A DNA stretch of 64,000 nt from contig OX419339.1 of assembly GCA_948470475.1 (NCBI GenBank), forward strand, positions 1,205,001 to 1,269,000. Direction: 5' to 3'. Below are positions 22,035-32,000 of this stretch, piece after piece. The DNA comes from Galaxea fascicularis. Taxonomy: Eukaryota; Cnidaria; Anthozoa; Scleractinia; Euphylliidae. The notes beneath the pieces were generated by a model that searched no databases, was not told where the DNA came from, and saw only the letters and a list, made by a program, of their open reading frames with translations. The translations under genes and the position numbers were made by a program. Each line of letters starts with the position of its first letter. The stretch's first letter is position 1.

Positions 22035-22245
22035 TACTGTTTCAAAGGAGTTGTTTCTTCTAAATATAATGTGGATGTTACTAAAAGCAGGAAAGGGGGA
22101 ACAGGGAACCGAGAACCGAGAATGGGAGTCTAGGAGTGAGTTCTCAGTGGTAATCTGCAGGAAAATCCAAATGGAGGACATGAAGATCGAAACAGAGCAA
22201 AATAGACAACCAAACGGCAAACTTTATCTTAGATTTTAGTTACTA
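22035..22245 (+). repeat. Interspersed repeat, inverted relative to 24960-25185
   Basis: The segment ATAATGTGGATGTTACTAAA, then GGGAACAGGGAACCGAGAACC and CCAAACGGCAAACTTTAT, matches the reverse complement of 24960-25185. The element contains short tandem GGGAACC-type units that differ in number between the copies. Chance frames in it share MPFGCLF but it is not a gene. Confidence 0.7.
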
Positions 22246-22509
22246 AAATTAAAAGAAGCTTTTTAAGGCTGTAGATTGTAATTTCCATTATATTTAGACA
22301 AGTTGCTTGGTTTCTGTTCAAGTAATGTCGTGATGAAGTCTCGAAGTTCACTATCCAAAGTCAACGTTTGAGTGAGAGTTGGTGTCACTTGCTATGATTC
22401 TTTTTTCCTGAAATCTGCACCTTCTGTCAGAGTTAGGATAGTGTAGTTGTTTGTATAGCCAATGCTGATCGCAACCGGTTGGCTCAGTCAACCTGTCGGC
22501 GGTTAACTG

Positions 22510-22800
22510 CCAACCGGTTGGCTCAGTTGGTATCTTGGTAGGGTGCTGGACTACTGTGTGGGAGGTCGTGGGTTCAAGCCCCAGCCGGATCAACACTCAG
22601 GGTCTTTAAATAACTGAGGAAAAAGTGCTTCCATTACCAGGACATCTGCAAATGGTTAGACTTTCTAGTCTTCTCGGATAAGGACAATAAACCGGAGGTC
22701 CTCTCTCACAACTCTTCACAATTGATTCTGAGGGACATGAAAGAACCACTAGGGACATTTTTATAAGGAACCCTGGCTGTGACCATCCCTAGTGCTGGCC
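22510..22800 (+). mobile_element. tRNA-derived SINE, plus copy
   Basis: Box A-like TTGGCTCAGTTGGTATC and box B GGGTTCAAGCCCC (22570-22582) are followed by the same body as the minus copy at 1924-2190, ending near CCATCCCTAGTGCTGG. The first 40 bases of the head are partly duplicated just upstream (ACCGGTTGGCTCAG at about 22474 and 22513). Confidence 0.72.
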
Positions 22801-23665
22801 GGTTCTATTCAGCAAGTGGCCGGTTTGGCGTGATATCCCAATTACCTAAAGTAACAGTAGAATTGTGACGATCATCAAAGCTTATCTGAGACAAGTCCTT
22901 ACCATCAACTAAGCTTAGCAATTAACGGGTACTTTTGAGAGACAGTATCGACAGATAATTTTGTTTACCTTGTAAATCTGGCACGAATTTGCTTCTTAAT
23001 ATAGAATGTGCCTTAGGATTTACTTCTAGAGTCATTGCTTTATTTTAAAGAACCTTTATAGACCCTACAAATTTTGCATGGTATTTTATAACTTTGGTGT
23101 CAGGCAAATATGCACTCATGAAGACTAAGAATGGATTTTAGAATTAACTTTGTATTAAGAAATAATTATGTGAGGTCCTGAAATTACAATGTACCAGAAT
23201 AAAATCAAGATTATATCAGAAAACAACCTTTGGCAAAACTGTTAAATAATATTTCATTTTCAGTGTAATATGGAAATTATGTGTCATTATTATCATGAAG
23301 GCCGTGGAAACTGTTGGTAGACAAAGACAACCAGGTATTGTCATAAGATGACAATTTACCACAATGAGATTGAAAAAACCATTCTCATTCAGAAATGGCA
23401 ACCCAAAGCAAGAGAAAAAAACCTAGCGACGTCTACTTCATGGCTCCAAGTGTATGACATTGAGTAACTAATGGCTGCATAAAATATTGCTGTAGCAATT
23501 GAGAATCTCATTTCATTGTTCATTATCATTTCTCAATTGTTTATGAATGTGTATTAGATTGTTCTCTCACACTCCGTCATAGTGCTCATGATTGCATATT
23601 CTCCTGATATCGAAGTTCAATTCCATGCAAGACTCGTAGGGTCAACAAACGTTCTTTAAAATAAA
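22801..23665. other. Intergenic, nothing recognised
   Basis: AT-rich sequence with scattered stops in all frames. No repeat, RNA gene or coding exon could be supported. Confidence 0.5.
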
Positions 23666-24648
23666 TTATTATATGGCTAGTGTTTCTATACGATATAACG
23701 CGCGCTCTGATTGGCTAAGCGAAGCGAAGCGCCAGGGCATTATTCTCCGGTAATGCCCACGGGCCGATTACGGATGATGCAAATTAGGAACAAAAACAAC
23801 AAAAAGTCATCCAAAGGCCACATTTCTTTTATTTATATTGAAAATTGGTGTCTCTAGAGCAAACAACTGAAAACATGACCAGGAAAACTGTTAGTGAAAC
23901 GTTTGACCTGAGTTTGGAAAAAAATTAGTGAATAGATTACCGTGAAGCGACGACTTGTGCTTGAACTAATTATTTTTTTCCCTTAGAACTGTTATGTTAG
24001 CCATATAATAAACAACTTAATAACCTCGAACGTTCGGTCGTTACGGGAAAATCTCAAACCTCGGCCCAGCTGTATTGACCTCGCTATCGCTCGGTCAATA
24101 CGGCAAGGCCTCAGTTTGAGATTTTCCCGTAACGACCTCACTCTCGGTTATTAATAACTACTTAATAACCGAGGGTGAGGTCGTTACGGGAAAATCTCAA
24201 ACTGAGGCCTTGCCGTATTGACTGAGCGATAGCGAGGTCAATACAGCTAGGCCGAGGTTTGAGATTTTCCCGTAACGACCGAACGGTCGAGGTTATTAAG
24301 TTGTTTATTATATGGCTAACATAACGGTTCTAAAGGGAAAAAATTAGTTCAAGCACAAGGAGTCGCCGCTTCACGGTAATCTATTCATTAATTTTTCCAA
24401 ACTCAGGTCAAACGTTTCACTAACAGTTTTCCTGGTGGTGTTTTCAGTTTTTTGCTCTAGAGGCACCAATTTTCAATGTAAATAAAAGAAATGTGGCCTT
24501 TGGATGACTTTTTGTTGTTTTTGTTCCTAATTTGCATCATCCGTAATCGGCCCGTGGGCATTACGGGAGAATAATGCCCTAGCGCTTCGCTTCGCTTAGC
24601 CAATCAGAGCGCGCGTTATATCCTATACAAACACTAGCCATATAATAA
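23666..24648. mobile_element. 983-bp palindromic DNA element
   Basis: The two arms of about 490 bp are reverse complements over their whole length around a spacer of about 7 bp (24155-24161). The element begins TTATTATATGGCTAGTG and ends CACTAGCCATATAATAA. Within each arm there is a further local inverted repeat (GTTACGGGAAAATCTCAAAC and its complement, twice per arm). The arms differ by scattered substitutions and small indels, so the copy is not brand new. There is no open reading frame of note. It is a fold-back or MITE-like element; a solo right arm lies at 19408-19793. Confidence 0.85.
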
Positions 24649-24959
24649 GTCGTTAGTAATGACTCTAGAAGTTAAATCCTATGATAATAATAAAGGCACA
24701 TTCTATATTTAGAAGCAAATTTGGGGAAGAATTCCACACAGCCCCATACATTAATTATACATGCATTTTCTGACTCAGACTCTATTTGTTTTTGGAACAG
24801 TATGACAGCGATGCATGTATGGCGCTGTACGAAAATCTATCCGAAAATTTGTACTAAATACACAGACAAAATAATCTGTTGATACCGTTTTTCAAAGGTT
24901 CCCGCAAATATTGTAATATTGTTCAGCTCTCTACAGGTAATCAATTTGTTGTTTTGGAT

Positions 24960-25185
24960 AAATAGGCTGTTTCAAATAAAGCTTGCCGTTTGGTTGTCTA
25001 TTTTCGCTATTAGCTGCTCCATTTTGGATTTTTCTGCGGACCAACGCTAAAAACTCGTTCCCAGACTCCCGTTCCCGGTTCCCGGTTCCCGGTTCCCCGT
25101 TCCCTCTTTTCACTTTTCGTAACATCCTTATAATGTGGTTCTTCTCGAGTTTTCTTCTAAAAATAAATATGTGGGTTTTCCTCTA
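24960..25185 (-). repeat. Interspersed repeat, second copy, with CCCGGTT tandem units
   Basis: Reverse-complement counterpart of 22035-22245. It contains a run of CCCGGTTC units at about 25072-25100, against two degenerate units in the other copy. Confidence 0.68.
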
Positions 25186-26626
25186 GTCAACTTCGTAGAA
25201 TGAAATTGCTTTAGAGAAACATTTCGCAAAATTACCGATTCATTAGCTGGGATGACTGTTCACGTACAAGCTTTATTAAGTTAAAATTAGTCATTTAATG
25301 GAAAACCTATCATCATATGACTTCAACCTTTCAATTAGTTAATTGCTAATTATTTTTTGGGGGAAACAGCTCTGATAAATTTTGAAAGACCCTCATTTTA
25401 ATAGATCGGAGCAAAATTTAGCGATTACGGTCCGAGACATTCATGTGAATAATGCATATGAAAGAAATCATACGTGACATTCATGTCAAGAGTTTTTTCT
25501 TTTGAAACTCACTTTTCATTCCGGCTGGTAACAAAATAAAGACACAAAACAAACAGTATAAATGGAACATCAAACAAATGAATTAAATTTCCACCAGGCA
25601 TCTCACGCTGCAAACGCACAAACTGACTATTCTTGCTATTACGGTTTTGCTCAATTTATGACCCCCGAAATTAACCTTTTCCCTCTTCCGTTCCTTAATT
25701 CAGCTGCTTTATTTGTTTAAATGTGAAAGTGAAATATAAGTTTATAAATATGGAAGTATTGGTAATGTATTTTCAGCAACGTAGGGTATTGCAATATGTC
25801 ATTTTGTATGGGTTTTCAAATAAATAAGTACTTTAATCTTAGCACGTTTATACCAACATAACCAACCACCCTCAATGAAGCAGGGAGGATGCAATTAATC
25901 TATAGCACCCCCCTGACAAATCCAAGGACAGCGCATAGCTGTAACCATGCCAATAGCAGTGTATTGGTCCATAACAGGTTCCGAAACAATGGGTGTGAGT
26001 CACAGACAGAAAATGCCTTTGTTGTTTAGAAACTTGAATTGACTGCCGCATAACTACTTCGTCACGGCGCTTAAAGACCGACCACAACGTTCCCTAACGA
26101 CGGAACTGAACTGAAATAGAAAAGATTTTGAATGAAAGGTTTTGCATGTAAAACGGATTTAAGTACATGTGACCTGTAATGACAATTATAAGCGAAATTA
26201 GCAAAACTGATTCAATCGAAGATACGATCGATTTTTAAGCCGAGCAAATTTACGTCAATAAAGAGGTTCTCCCTCAGTGCTTATGAATTACACTTGAGTA
26301 GTTATTTTGCGTCAGTTGTTGAAGTCCTCACAAACGTTGCATGTTAAGTCAATACCTACAAATATTTCAGATGAGAACTCATGCCTTATTTTGCCTGATT
26401 CAAAGACGTGATCTGTTAATTACTTCTACGGTCTCAGCGGCTACCATTTGCATTCAAAGCGATTAGAGAGTTGTTATAAATGAATCCATTCGTAACGGAT
26501 TGGGCAATTGTTCTACATTTACTAGTGTTACGTGTCTTCTAATGCGCAGTGAACTGATAGGAAAAAACTGCCTATCCACTTTTCAGTTTCATCATTAAAA
26601 TTTGCTTGGCAATATCCCAATAAAAA
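25186..26626. other. Intergenic, nothing recognised
   Basis: No exon-like block, RNA gene or mobile-element end could be supported on either strand. Confidence 0.45.
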
Positions 26627-26800
26627 AAAATCAAATGAAAGATGATCCTCGCAGTTGTGAACGCAATTTGAAGTCCTCAATTTTTTTTCAGGCTTCTTTA
26701 CGCCATGGCATAAATTGTGTTCACAACAGCGAGTATCATCTTTCATTTGATTTCATTGCCGCAGTTCACATATAATTTATTTCATATATATCATTTACAA
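26627..26800. mobile_element. SINE-like tail with 42-bp inverted repeat
   Basis: AATCAAATGAAAGATGATCC (26631 onward) and its complement near 26752 (ATCATCTTTCATTTGATTT) frame a spacer containing GAAGTCCTCAATTTTTTTTC and GGCTTCTTTACG. The right half resembles the body of a SINE family that is common in corals; the left half is an inverted duplication of its end. No tRNA head is present. Confidence 0.55.
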
Positions 26801-27724
26801 AAAAAATAAAACTCACAAATTTTAACAAGGTTGCATATCAACCAAATATCTTTCCAAACTCAACGGAAAATTTATTTACAATGAACATAAGTTTAAAACG
26901 GAGGGTTCACTGGCTATGAGACAGTAATTCACACATAACTAGCGAGATGGAAAGAAATGGGACAAATGGAAGTGAAAAAAGAACAAGTTCGCATTTAGCG
27001 ACTATAGCTTCACGCGCCTTGCAGAAGGAAGATGGCAGAAGTCAATGTCCCGTGGACATAATGTTGAGATTATTGTAAATAAAATCTGTCTCTGCAAAGA
27101 AAACTAGGGGTCACCGGCCATTTATGAAAGTAAACTGAAGGCGAAGGAAATACAACAGCTAACATCCTTTTATTTAATTTGCTTTGCTTTCTTCGTCAGC
27201 GCGCGCTCTCGCTAGTTAAAGACGCATCACTTTCCATCATACACCCCAGGCAAACAATCAAATCGTGGACAGAACACAAAACTCTTCACACGCTGTAACG
27301 CCAACAAAAGTTTTAAGCAATCCCCCCCCATCGCGCAACTTACTTTCAATTTTCGTCACCTGTATTAGCACAAAATATACGTACCGTATATTTTATTTGA
27401 ATTTTCGCTATGTGGTGTGATGGAAACCAATCTTGGTCGCCACTGGAACTTTTCAGGAAAGCAATGCCGCCGAAGTCTCGAGGTCAATATACAAAAAGAA
27501 AGGATGTAGAAAAAGTTTAGCTACAAGATTCAGTTAAATGCTAGTAAAAAGAAAATCAACGCCGTAAAGGATTCGACAAAACACCAAAACTGAATTTCTT
27601 CAATTTCCGCTGCATCGTACAATCATACTAGATTGTCTTCAACGGTAAACGGTAATAAATCAAACTTCAAAGAAGCCACGAACTTAAAGATTCTGCTTCC
27701 CCCCAGAACACATCAAAAACCTTG
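26801..27724. other. Intergenic, left flank of the minisatellite
   Basis: No coding exon recognised. A run of eight C lies near 27324. The open frame entering the minisatellite from 27633 has only a TTG start and exists because the repeat itself lacks stops. Confidence 0.45.
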
Positions 27725-28742
27725 CAGCCACTCACCCCTCACACTTGCAGCCACTCACCCCTCACACTTGCAGCCACTCACCCCTCACACTTGCAGCCAC
27801 TCACCCCTCACACTTGCAGCCACTCACCCCTCACACTTGCAGCCACTCACCCCTCACACTTGCAGCCACTCACCCCTCACACTTGCAGCCACTCACCCCT
27901 CACACTTGCAGCCACTCACCCCTCACACTTGCAGCCACTCACCCCTCACACTTGCAGCCACTCACCCCTCACACTTGCAGCCACTCACCCCTCACACTTG
28001 CAGCCACTCACCCCTCACACTTGCAGCCACTCACCCCTCACACTTGCAGCCACTCACCCCTCACACTTGCAGCCACTCACCCCTCACACTTGCAGCCACT
28101 CACCCCTCACACTTGCAGCCACTCACCCCTCACACTTGCAGCCACTCACCCCTCACACTTGCAGCCACTCACCCCTCACACTTGCAGCCACTCACCCCTC
28201 ACACTTGCAGCCACTCACCCCTCACACTTGCAGCCACTCACCCCTCACACTTGCAGCCACTCACCCCTCACACTTGCAGCCACTCACCCCTCACACTTGC
28301 AGCCACTCACCCCTCACACTTGCAGCCACTCACCCCTCACACTTGCAGCCACTCACCCCTCACACTTGCAGCCACTCACCCCTCACACTTGCAGCCACTC
28401 ACCCCTCACACTTGCAGCCACTCACCCCTCACACTTGCAGCCACTCACCCCTCACACTTGCAGCCACTCACCCCTCACACTTGCAGCCACTCACCCCTCA
28501 CACTTGCAGCCACTCACCCCTCACACTTGCAGCCACTCACCCCTCACACTTGCAGCCACTCACCCCTCACACTTGCAGCCACTCACCCCTCACACTTGCA
28601 GCCACTCACCCCTCACACTTGCAGCCACTCACCCCTCACACTTGCAGCCACTCACCCCTCACACTTGCAGCCACTCACCCCTCACACTTGCAGCCACTCA
28701 CCCCTCACACTTGCAGCCACTCACCCCTCACACTTGCAGCCA
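27725..28742 (+). repeat. Perfect 23-bp minisatellite, 44 copies
   Basis: A 23-bp unit beginning CAGCCACTCACC and ending CACACTTG repeats from 27725 to 28736, which is 1012 bp or exactly 44 units, plus six bases of a 45th. Every unit I read is identical. Because 23 is not a multiple of 3, the reading frame rotates, so all three plus-strand frames are open and give the same 23-residue peptide period (QPLTPHTCSHSPL and so on). The complementary strand carries a TGA per unit. Plus-strand units are C-rich with one G-containing step; the minus strand has one GGGG run per unit. I do not consider it a gene. Confidence 0.97.
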
Positions 28743-29577
28743 GGTGGAATTAAGGGGGAATTAAACTATTTGTGTAAGATATTTTTTAATTTTTTTAAGT
28801 TTAAGTTTTTATTGGTGATTTCCATGAGATGTCTGTAGCGTTTGTAATTGATCTTTCAACCTGCGAATAGAAAAGTGGGGTTTTAGTTAAGAAGAGAGCA
28901 TTTTTGACATTTGGTTACTTGGTTGGTTACTGTGAAATGTTCGTTAGGTAATAAGATTTGAAAAGAAAAAAACTGATGAGAAGATCAAAGAAATCATCTT
29001 ACTTTTTGATCTCATACTGTAATGTTTGCCCCAAACCCTTTCCCTGTCCATGGGTTGGTTTCTTGACTCGGGTTTGTATGACTAGAACAATGGAGGAAAC
29101 AAATGGCAGCATTAGTTAGGAACATGATCTGGGTGTGAAATGTCGGAATGAAAACATTAAGTTAAGTCATGAAGAAAGTTAAGTTTTTATTTCCCAGAGA
29201 TGGAAACTGGATTAAAATAAAACCACGATTTACAGAATTTTGAAGAGTGATGATAAAAAAGCCACTGGTCTTACGTGTCGCACCTATTTCAGATTTTCCG
29301 ATTTTGACCTTAAAGATAAAACGTTGTCATGTAAGGACAGTAAAAATCATGAGTTGTAGAGTGAACTGGCCGCTTATTAAATGGTTTTTCGAGTGATAGT
29401 AATAAATTTTTACGCCATATGGGTGAGGTCGAGATAACACAATGCTGCGGGGCGGGTATACCGTTAGTGTATCGTTTATTTATACAAACAACAACAAGAA
29501 CAAGGTTTATTTGCATGACCTTAAAATTGCACAGTATTGCTAAAGCAATTCAAGGAGTTAAGATAACAGGGAACAAT
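28743..29577. other. Intergenic, nothing recognised
   Basis: AT-rich flank of the minisatellite. No coding exon or repeat family could be supported. Confidence 0.45.
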
Positions 29578-30380
29578 TTAGTTTGACAACAGTTTGTTTC
29601 CTAAATCAAAACAGTTGAAAACAAACTTAATAAATTGCATATTAATGATATTATTATTACAGTTCATTAAATCAGTTAACTGTAACTGCTTAACATTCGG
29701 GACTCTATTTGCTATTTTCTCATAAAATGTATTTTTAATTGTTGAATACTTGGAGGAACGAAACAAAAAGTGGATTTCATCGTCAATCTCATTCTTATCA
29801 CAAAGACTGCAGAGTCTTTTACATCTGGGGTATTTATCGTATCTACCGGTTTTAATTCTAAGTTTATGATTAGCAATTCTTAGTTTCACTAACGTTTTCC
29901 TATTGCAGTTTTTCCTAGTTATATCTAAATAAATTTAAAAATTGTTTTTGAATGTACTATAAAATTCTAGTTTTTGTAATGCTCAAGAGTATGTCTCCAA
30001 TGATCGATATATCTCTTTTTTTCCGTAGTGATGTCCAAATGTCGTTTAATCATATGGTTACCTACTGCTCTAAGATCGAGGTCAGGGACATCATAGAAGT
30101 GGAATAAAAGCTACTTTCTCTATGAGAATGAAGATTAATTGACGTTAACAGCGACTCTTTAACAATATAGTCTTGATCCTTATTTCGAAGATACCTTCTC
30201 AAACTCATTAAAATAATTCATCAAGTTAAAACAGAGAAAATCACAACCGTGAAGGGGGTTTGGATACCCGGTCTTAATTAGCATAGATTTTGACGATTTT
30301 ACTTCTCCGTTAATGCCTAGTTTTTGTGTCAGTTGAGAAGATATATCAAACACTCGTGACAGTGTTTCATCGGCCATCCA
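29578..30380 (-). pseudogene. Decayed LINE, C-terminal zinc-binding region
   Basis: The minus frame 29889-29578 reads KLRIANHKLRIKTGRYDKY, then CSLCDKNEIDDEIHFLF. This is the C-x2-C...H pattern found at the C-terminus of many LINE polyproteins, after the reverse transcriptase. The final cysteine expected in the CP.Y position is replaced (RSSKYS). A further minus-strand frame (30377-30180) lies in line upstream but is separated by stops. The element is 5'-truncated and broken. Confidence 0.6.
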
Positions 30381-30486
30381 AACACCCCGAATTCCGTCAA
30401 AAATACTCCGCTGCGGGTCGTATTTTCAACTCTCTTCTCGGTTTTTGGATATCCCGATGAACCACTGTGTTCGTGTTTGATATTAT

Positions 30487-31147
30487 GTAAAGTTCCCATA
30501 GTAGCGACCCCCCGAAAGTAACGTTAAAAAAAGTTTCCGACTTCTAATAAATCCGCAAAATAGCGAGCCCACGAATGTAGGGACCTGTCCGAAAGTAGCG
30601 AGTACCCCAAAAGTAAGTTTTTTCATTTACGTTATAAACATACCGAACGCTTTACTGTTTTCCAATTGCAACCCATAGTCAAATTTTTAATGTACAATAC
30701 TACAATATCTTCGTGCACTTTACAAATTTGTCACGATAAGGTACTTAACAGCAAGGGAGACATGGCATGCCTGAAACTTTCATTCGCCAGTGACGTCAGT
30801 TTACAGATTGCACAATGTAAAATATAAACTGATATCAACAACAGGAACGTTTCTTCAAGTTAAAACTGAAACTTCAGTATACTGCACCATAAAACGCAGT
30901 TGTTAATCACCGCTCTCGTTTTTTATCAGTGTATTGCTGTATTTATAGCACATAGGTATCACTGTTAGACAGACCATGTAACGCAAATAAAAATGTTCTT
31001 TTTTTAACATTATGTTGTTTATGTTGTTGTTCATTTCAGGAAAGAGCTGGCGCCAACTTTGTTTAAAGGTTTTGGTCCCCGAAAATAACGAGCCCTAAAG
31101 GCTGCTAATTCCGAAAGTAACGAGGGTGGCTACTATGGGAACTTTAC
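30487..31147. mobile_element. Non-autonomous DNA element with 23-bp TIRs
   Basis: The left end GTAAAGTTCCCATAGTAGCG and the right end CTACTATGGGAACTTTAC are complementary over about 23 bp with one mismatch. Inside, near both ends, a short phrase GAAAGTAACG/GAAAGTAGCGAG recurs several times in opposite orientations. The 661-bp interior has no protein-coding frame. A clear target duplication was not found. Confidence 0.7.
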
Positions 31148-31550
31148 GGTAAGTTATGTAATTCCTTAAGCATTCTTTTATTTATTTAAATAAGTAGGGG
31201 AAATCGGCCAAGTTCAGGCCTGCATGCAATGTTGGATGCTTCTTAGTAACGTTTCCAAACTGTAGGTGTGTTTTTGCAATTGGTGAATTTTCCCATGGCT
31301 GACTTGAAATCTGATTTAGTATATTAGGATTAGGGAAATCATTGTGTCAAAAATTTTACTGACAAGAGACTGCCTAAAAATAAAGTGATATAGCGATATA
31401 GTTAAGTTTCCGGTGGAAGAAATGCGAGTCTCTAAATATGTAACAACATAATTGGACGAGCCCATAGGGCTCTTCGTGTGGTTTTCCTGAAGTGAACATT
31501 AAATAAATGTTAATATTGACAAAAAAAACTGTGTGATTTCGAAATGGGTG

Positions 31551-31810
31551 TAATAAAGTGGTAATTGTACTTCGTGTCGTGCAATTTTTGGTCTAAAATC
31601 ATACTTGTGATTTCAAATCGAACTGTATCGAAGTGTATTATTGATAAATAATCACATGTTTTTTTCTCATACAACTTGGAATAAATATAAGCACTTGTAA
31701 ATTTGTTGGTCTTTAAATTTACTCGTGCTTATTTATTCCGAATTGCACTCGAAATCATGTGATTACCTATACAAATTACACTCCACTCAGTTCAATTACC
31801 ATTATAAATC
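31551..31810. mobile_element. Palindromic MITE beside the Gypsy element
   Basis: AGTGGTAATTGTACTT near 31557 is complementary to the sequence around CAGTTCAATTACCATTATA (about 31788-31806). The centre holds a stronger pair, GGAATAAATATAAGCAC and GTGCTTATTTATTCC. The LTR retrotransposon begins 27 bp to the right. A related fragment may be present at about 40010-40060. Confidence 0.6.
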
Positions 31811-31836
31811 ATCAACATATATAATGTAATTGAACT

Positions 31837-31982
31837 TGTAGTGTATTAGGTCAGCGGTGTCGTTCAATATAGATCCGGGAAACTAGAGAAGCAGGAGAGC
31901 GGGAAAGTGTACTGAGTGGAACCGGATTAAAGTGTATGTTTTGAGCCTTAGTGGCGTGCCTTTGTGGCTGTACTACACTACA
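31837..31982 (+). repeat. 5' LTR
   Basis: Starts TGTAGTGTATTAGG, ends TACTACACTACA, 146 bp. I see no difference from the 3' LTR at any position. Confidence 0.95.
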
Positions 31983-31984
31983 AA

Positions 31985-32000
31985 TTGGCGACGAGGATGA
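31985..32000 (+). promoter_or_regulatory. Probable primer-binding site
   Basis: TTGGCGACGAGGATG begins two bases after the LTR. TGG is the usual start of a site pairing with the CCA end of a tRNA. It overlaps the gag start codon. The tRNA species was not identified. Confidence 0.6.

Noticed and set aside
27633..28838. 401-codon open frame over the minisatellite
   Set aside because: It starts at TTG with no nearby ATG, exists because the 23-bp unit lacks plus-strand stops, and the same peptide period appears in all three frames.
31964..31996. GTG start for the Gypsy gag inside the LTR
   Set aside because: The ATG at 31997 follows the LTR and the primer-binding site, the normal arrangement.
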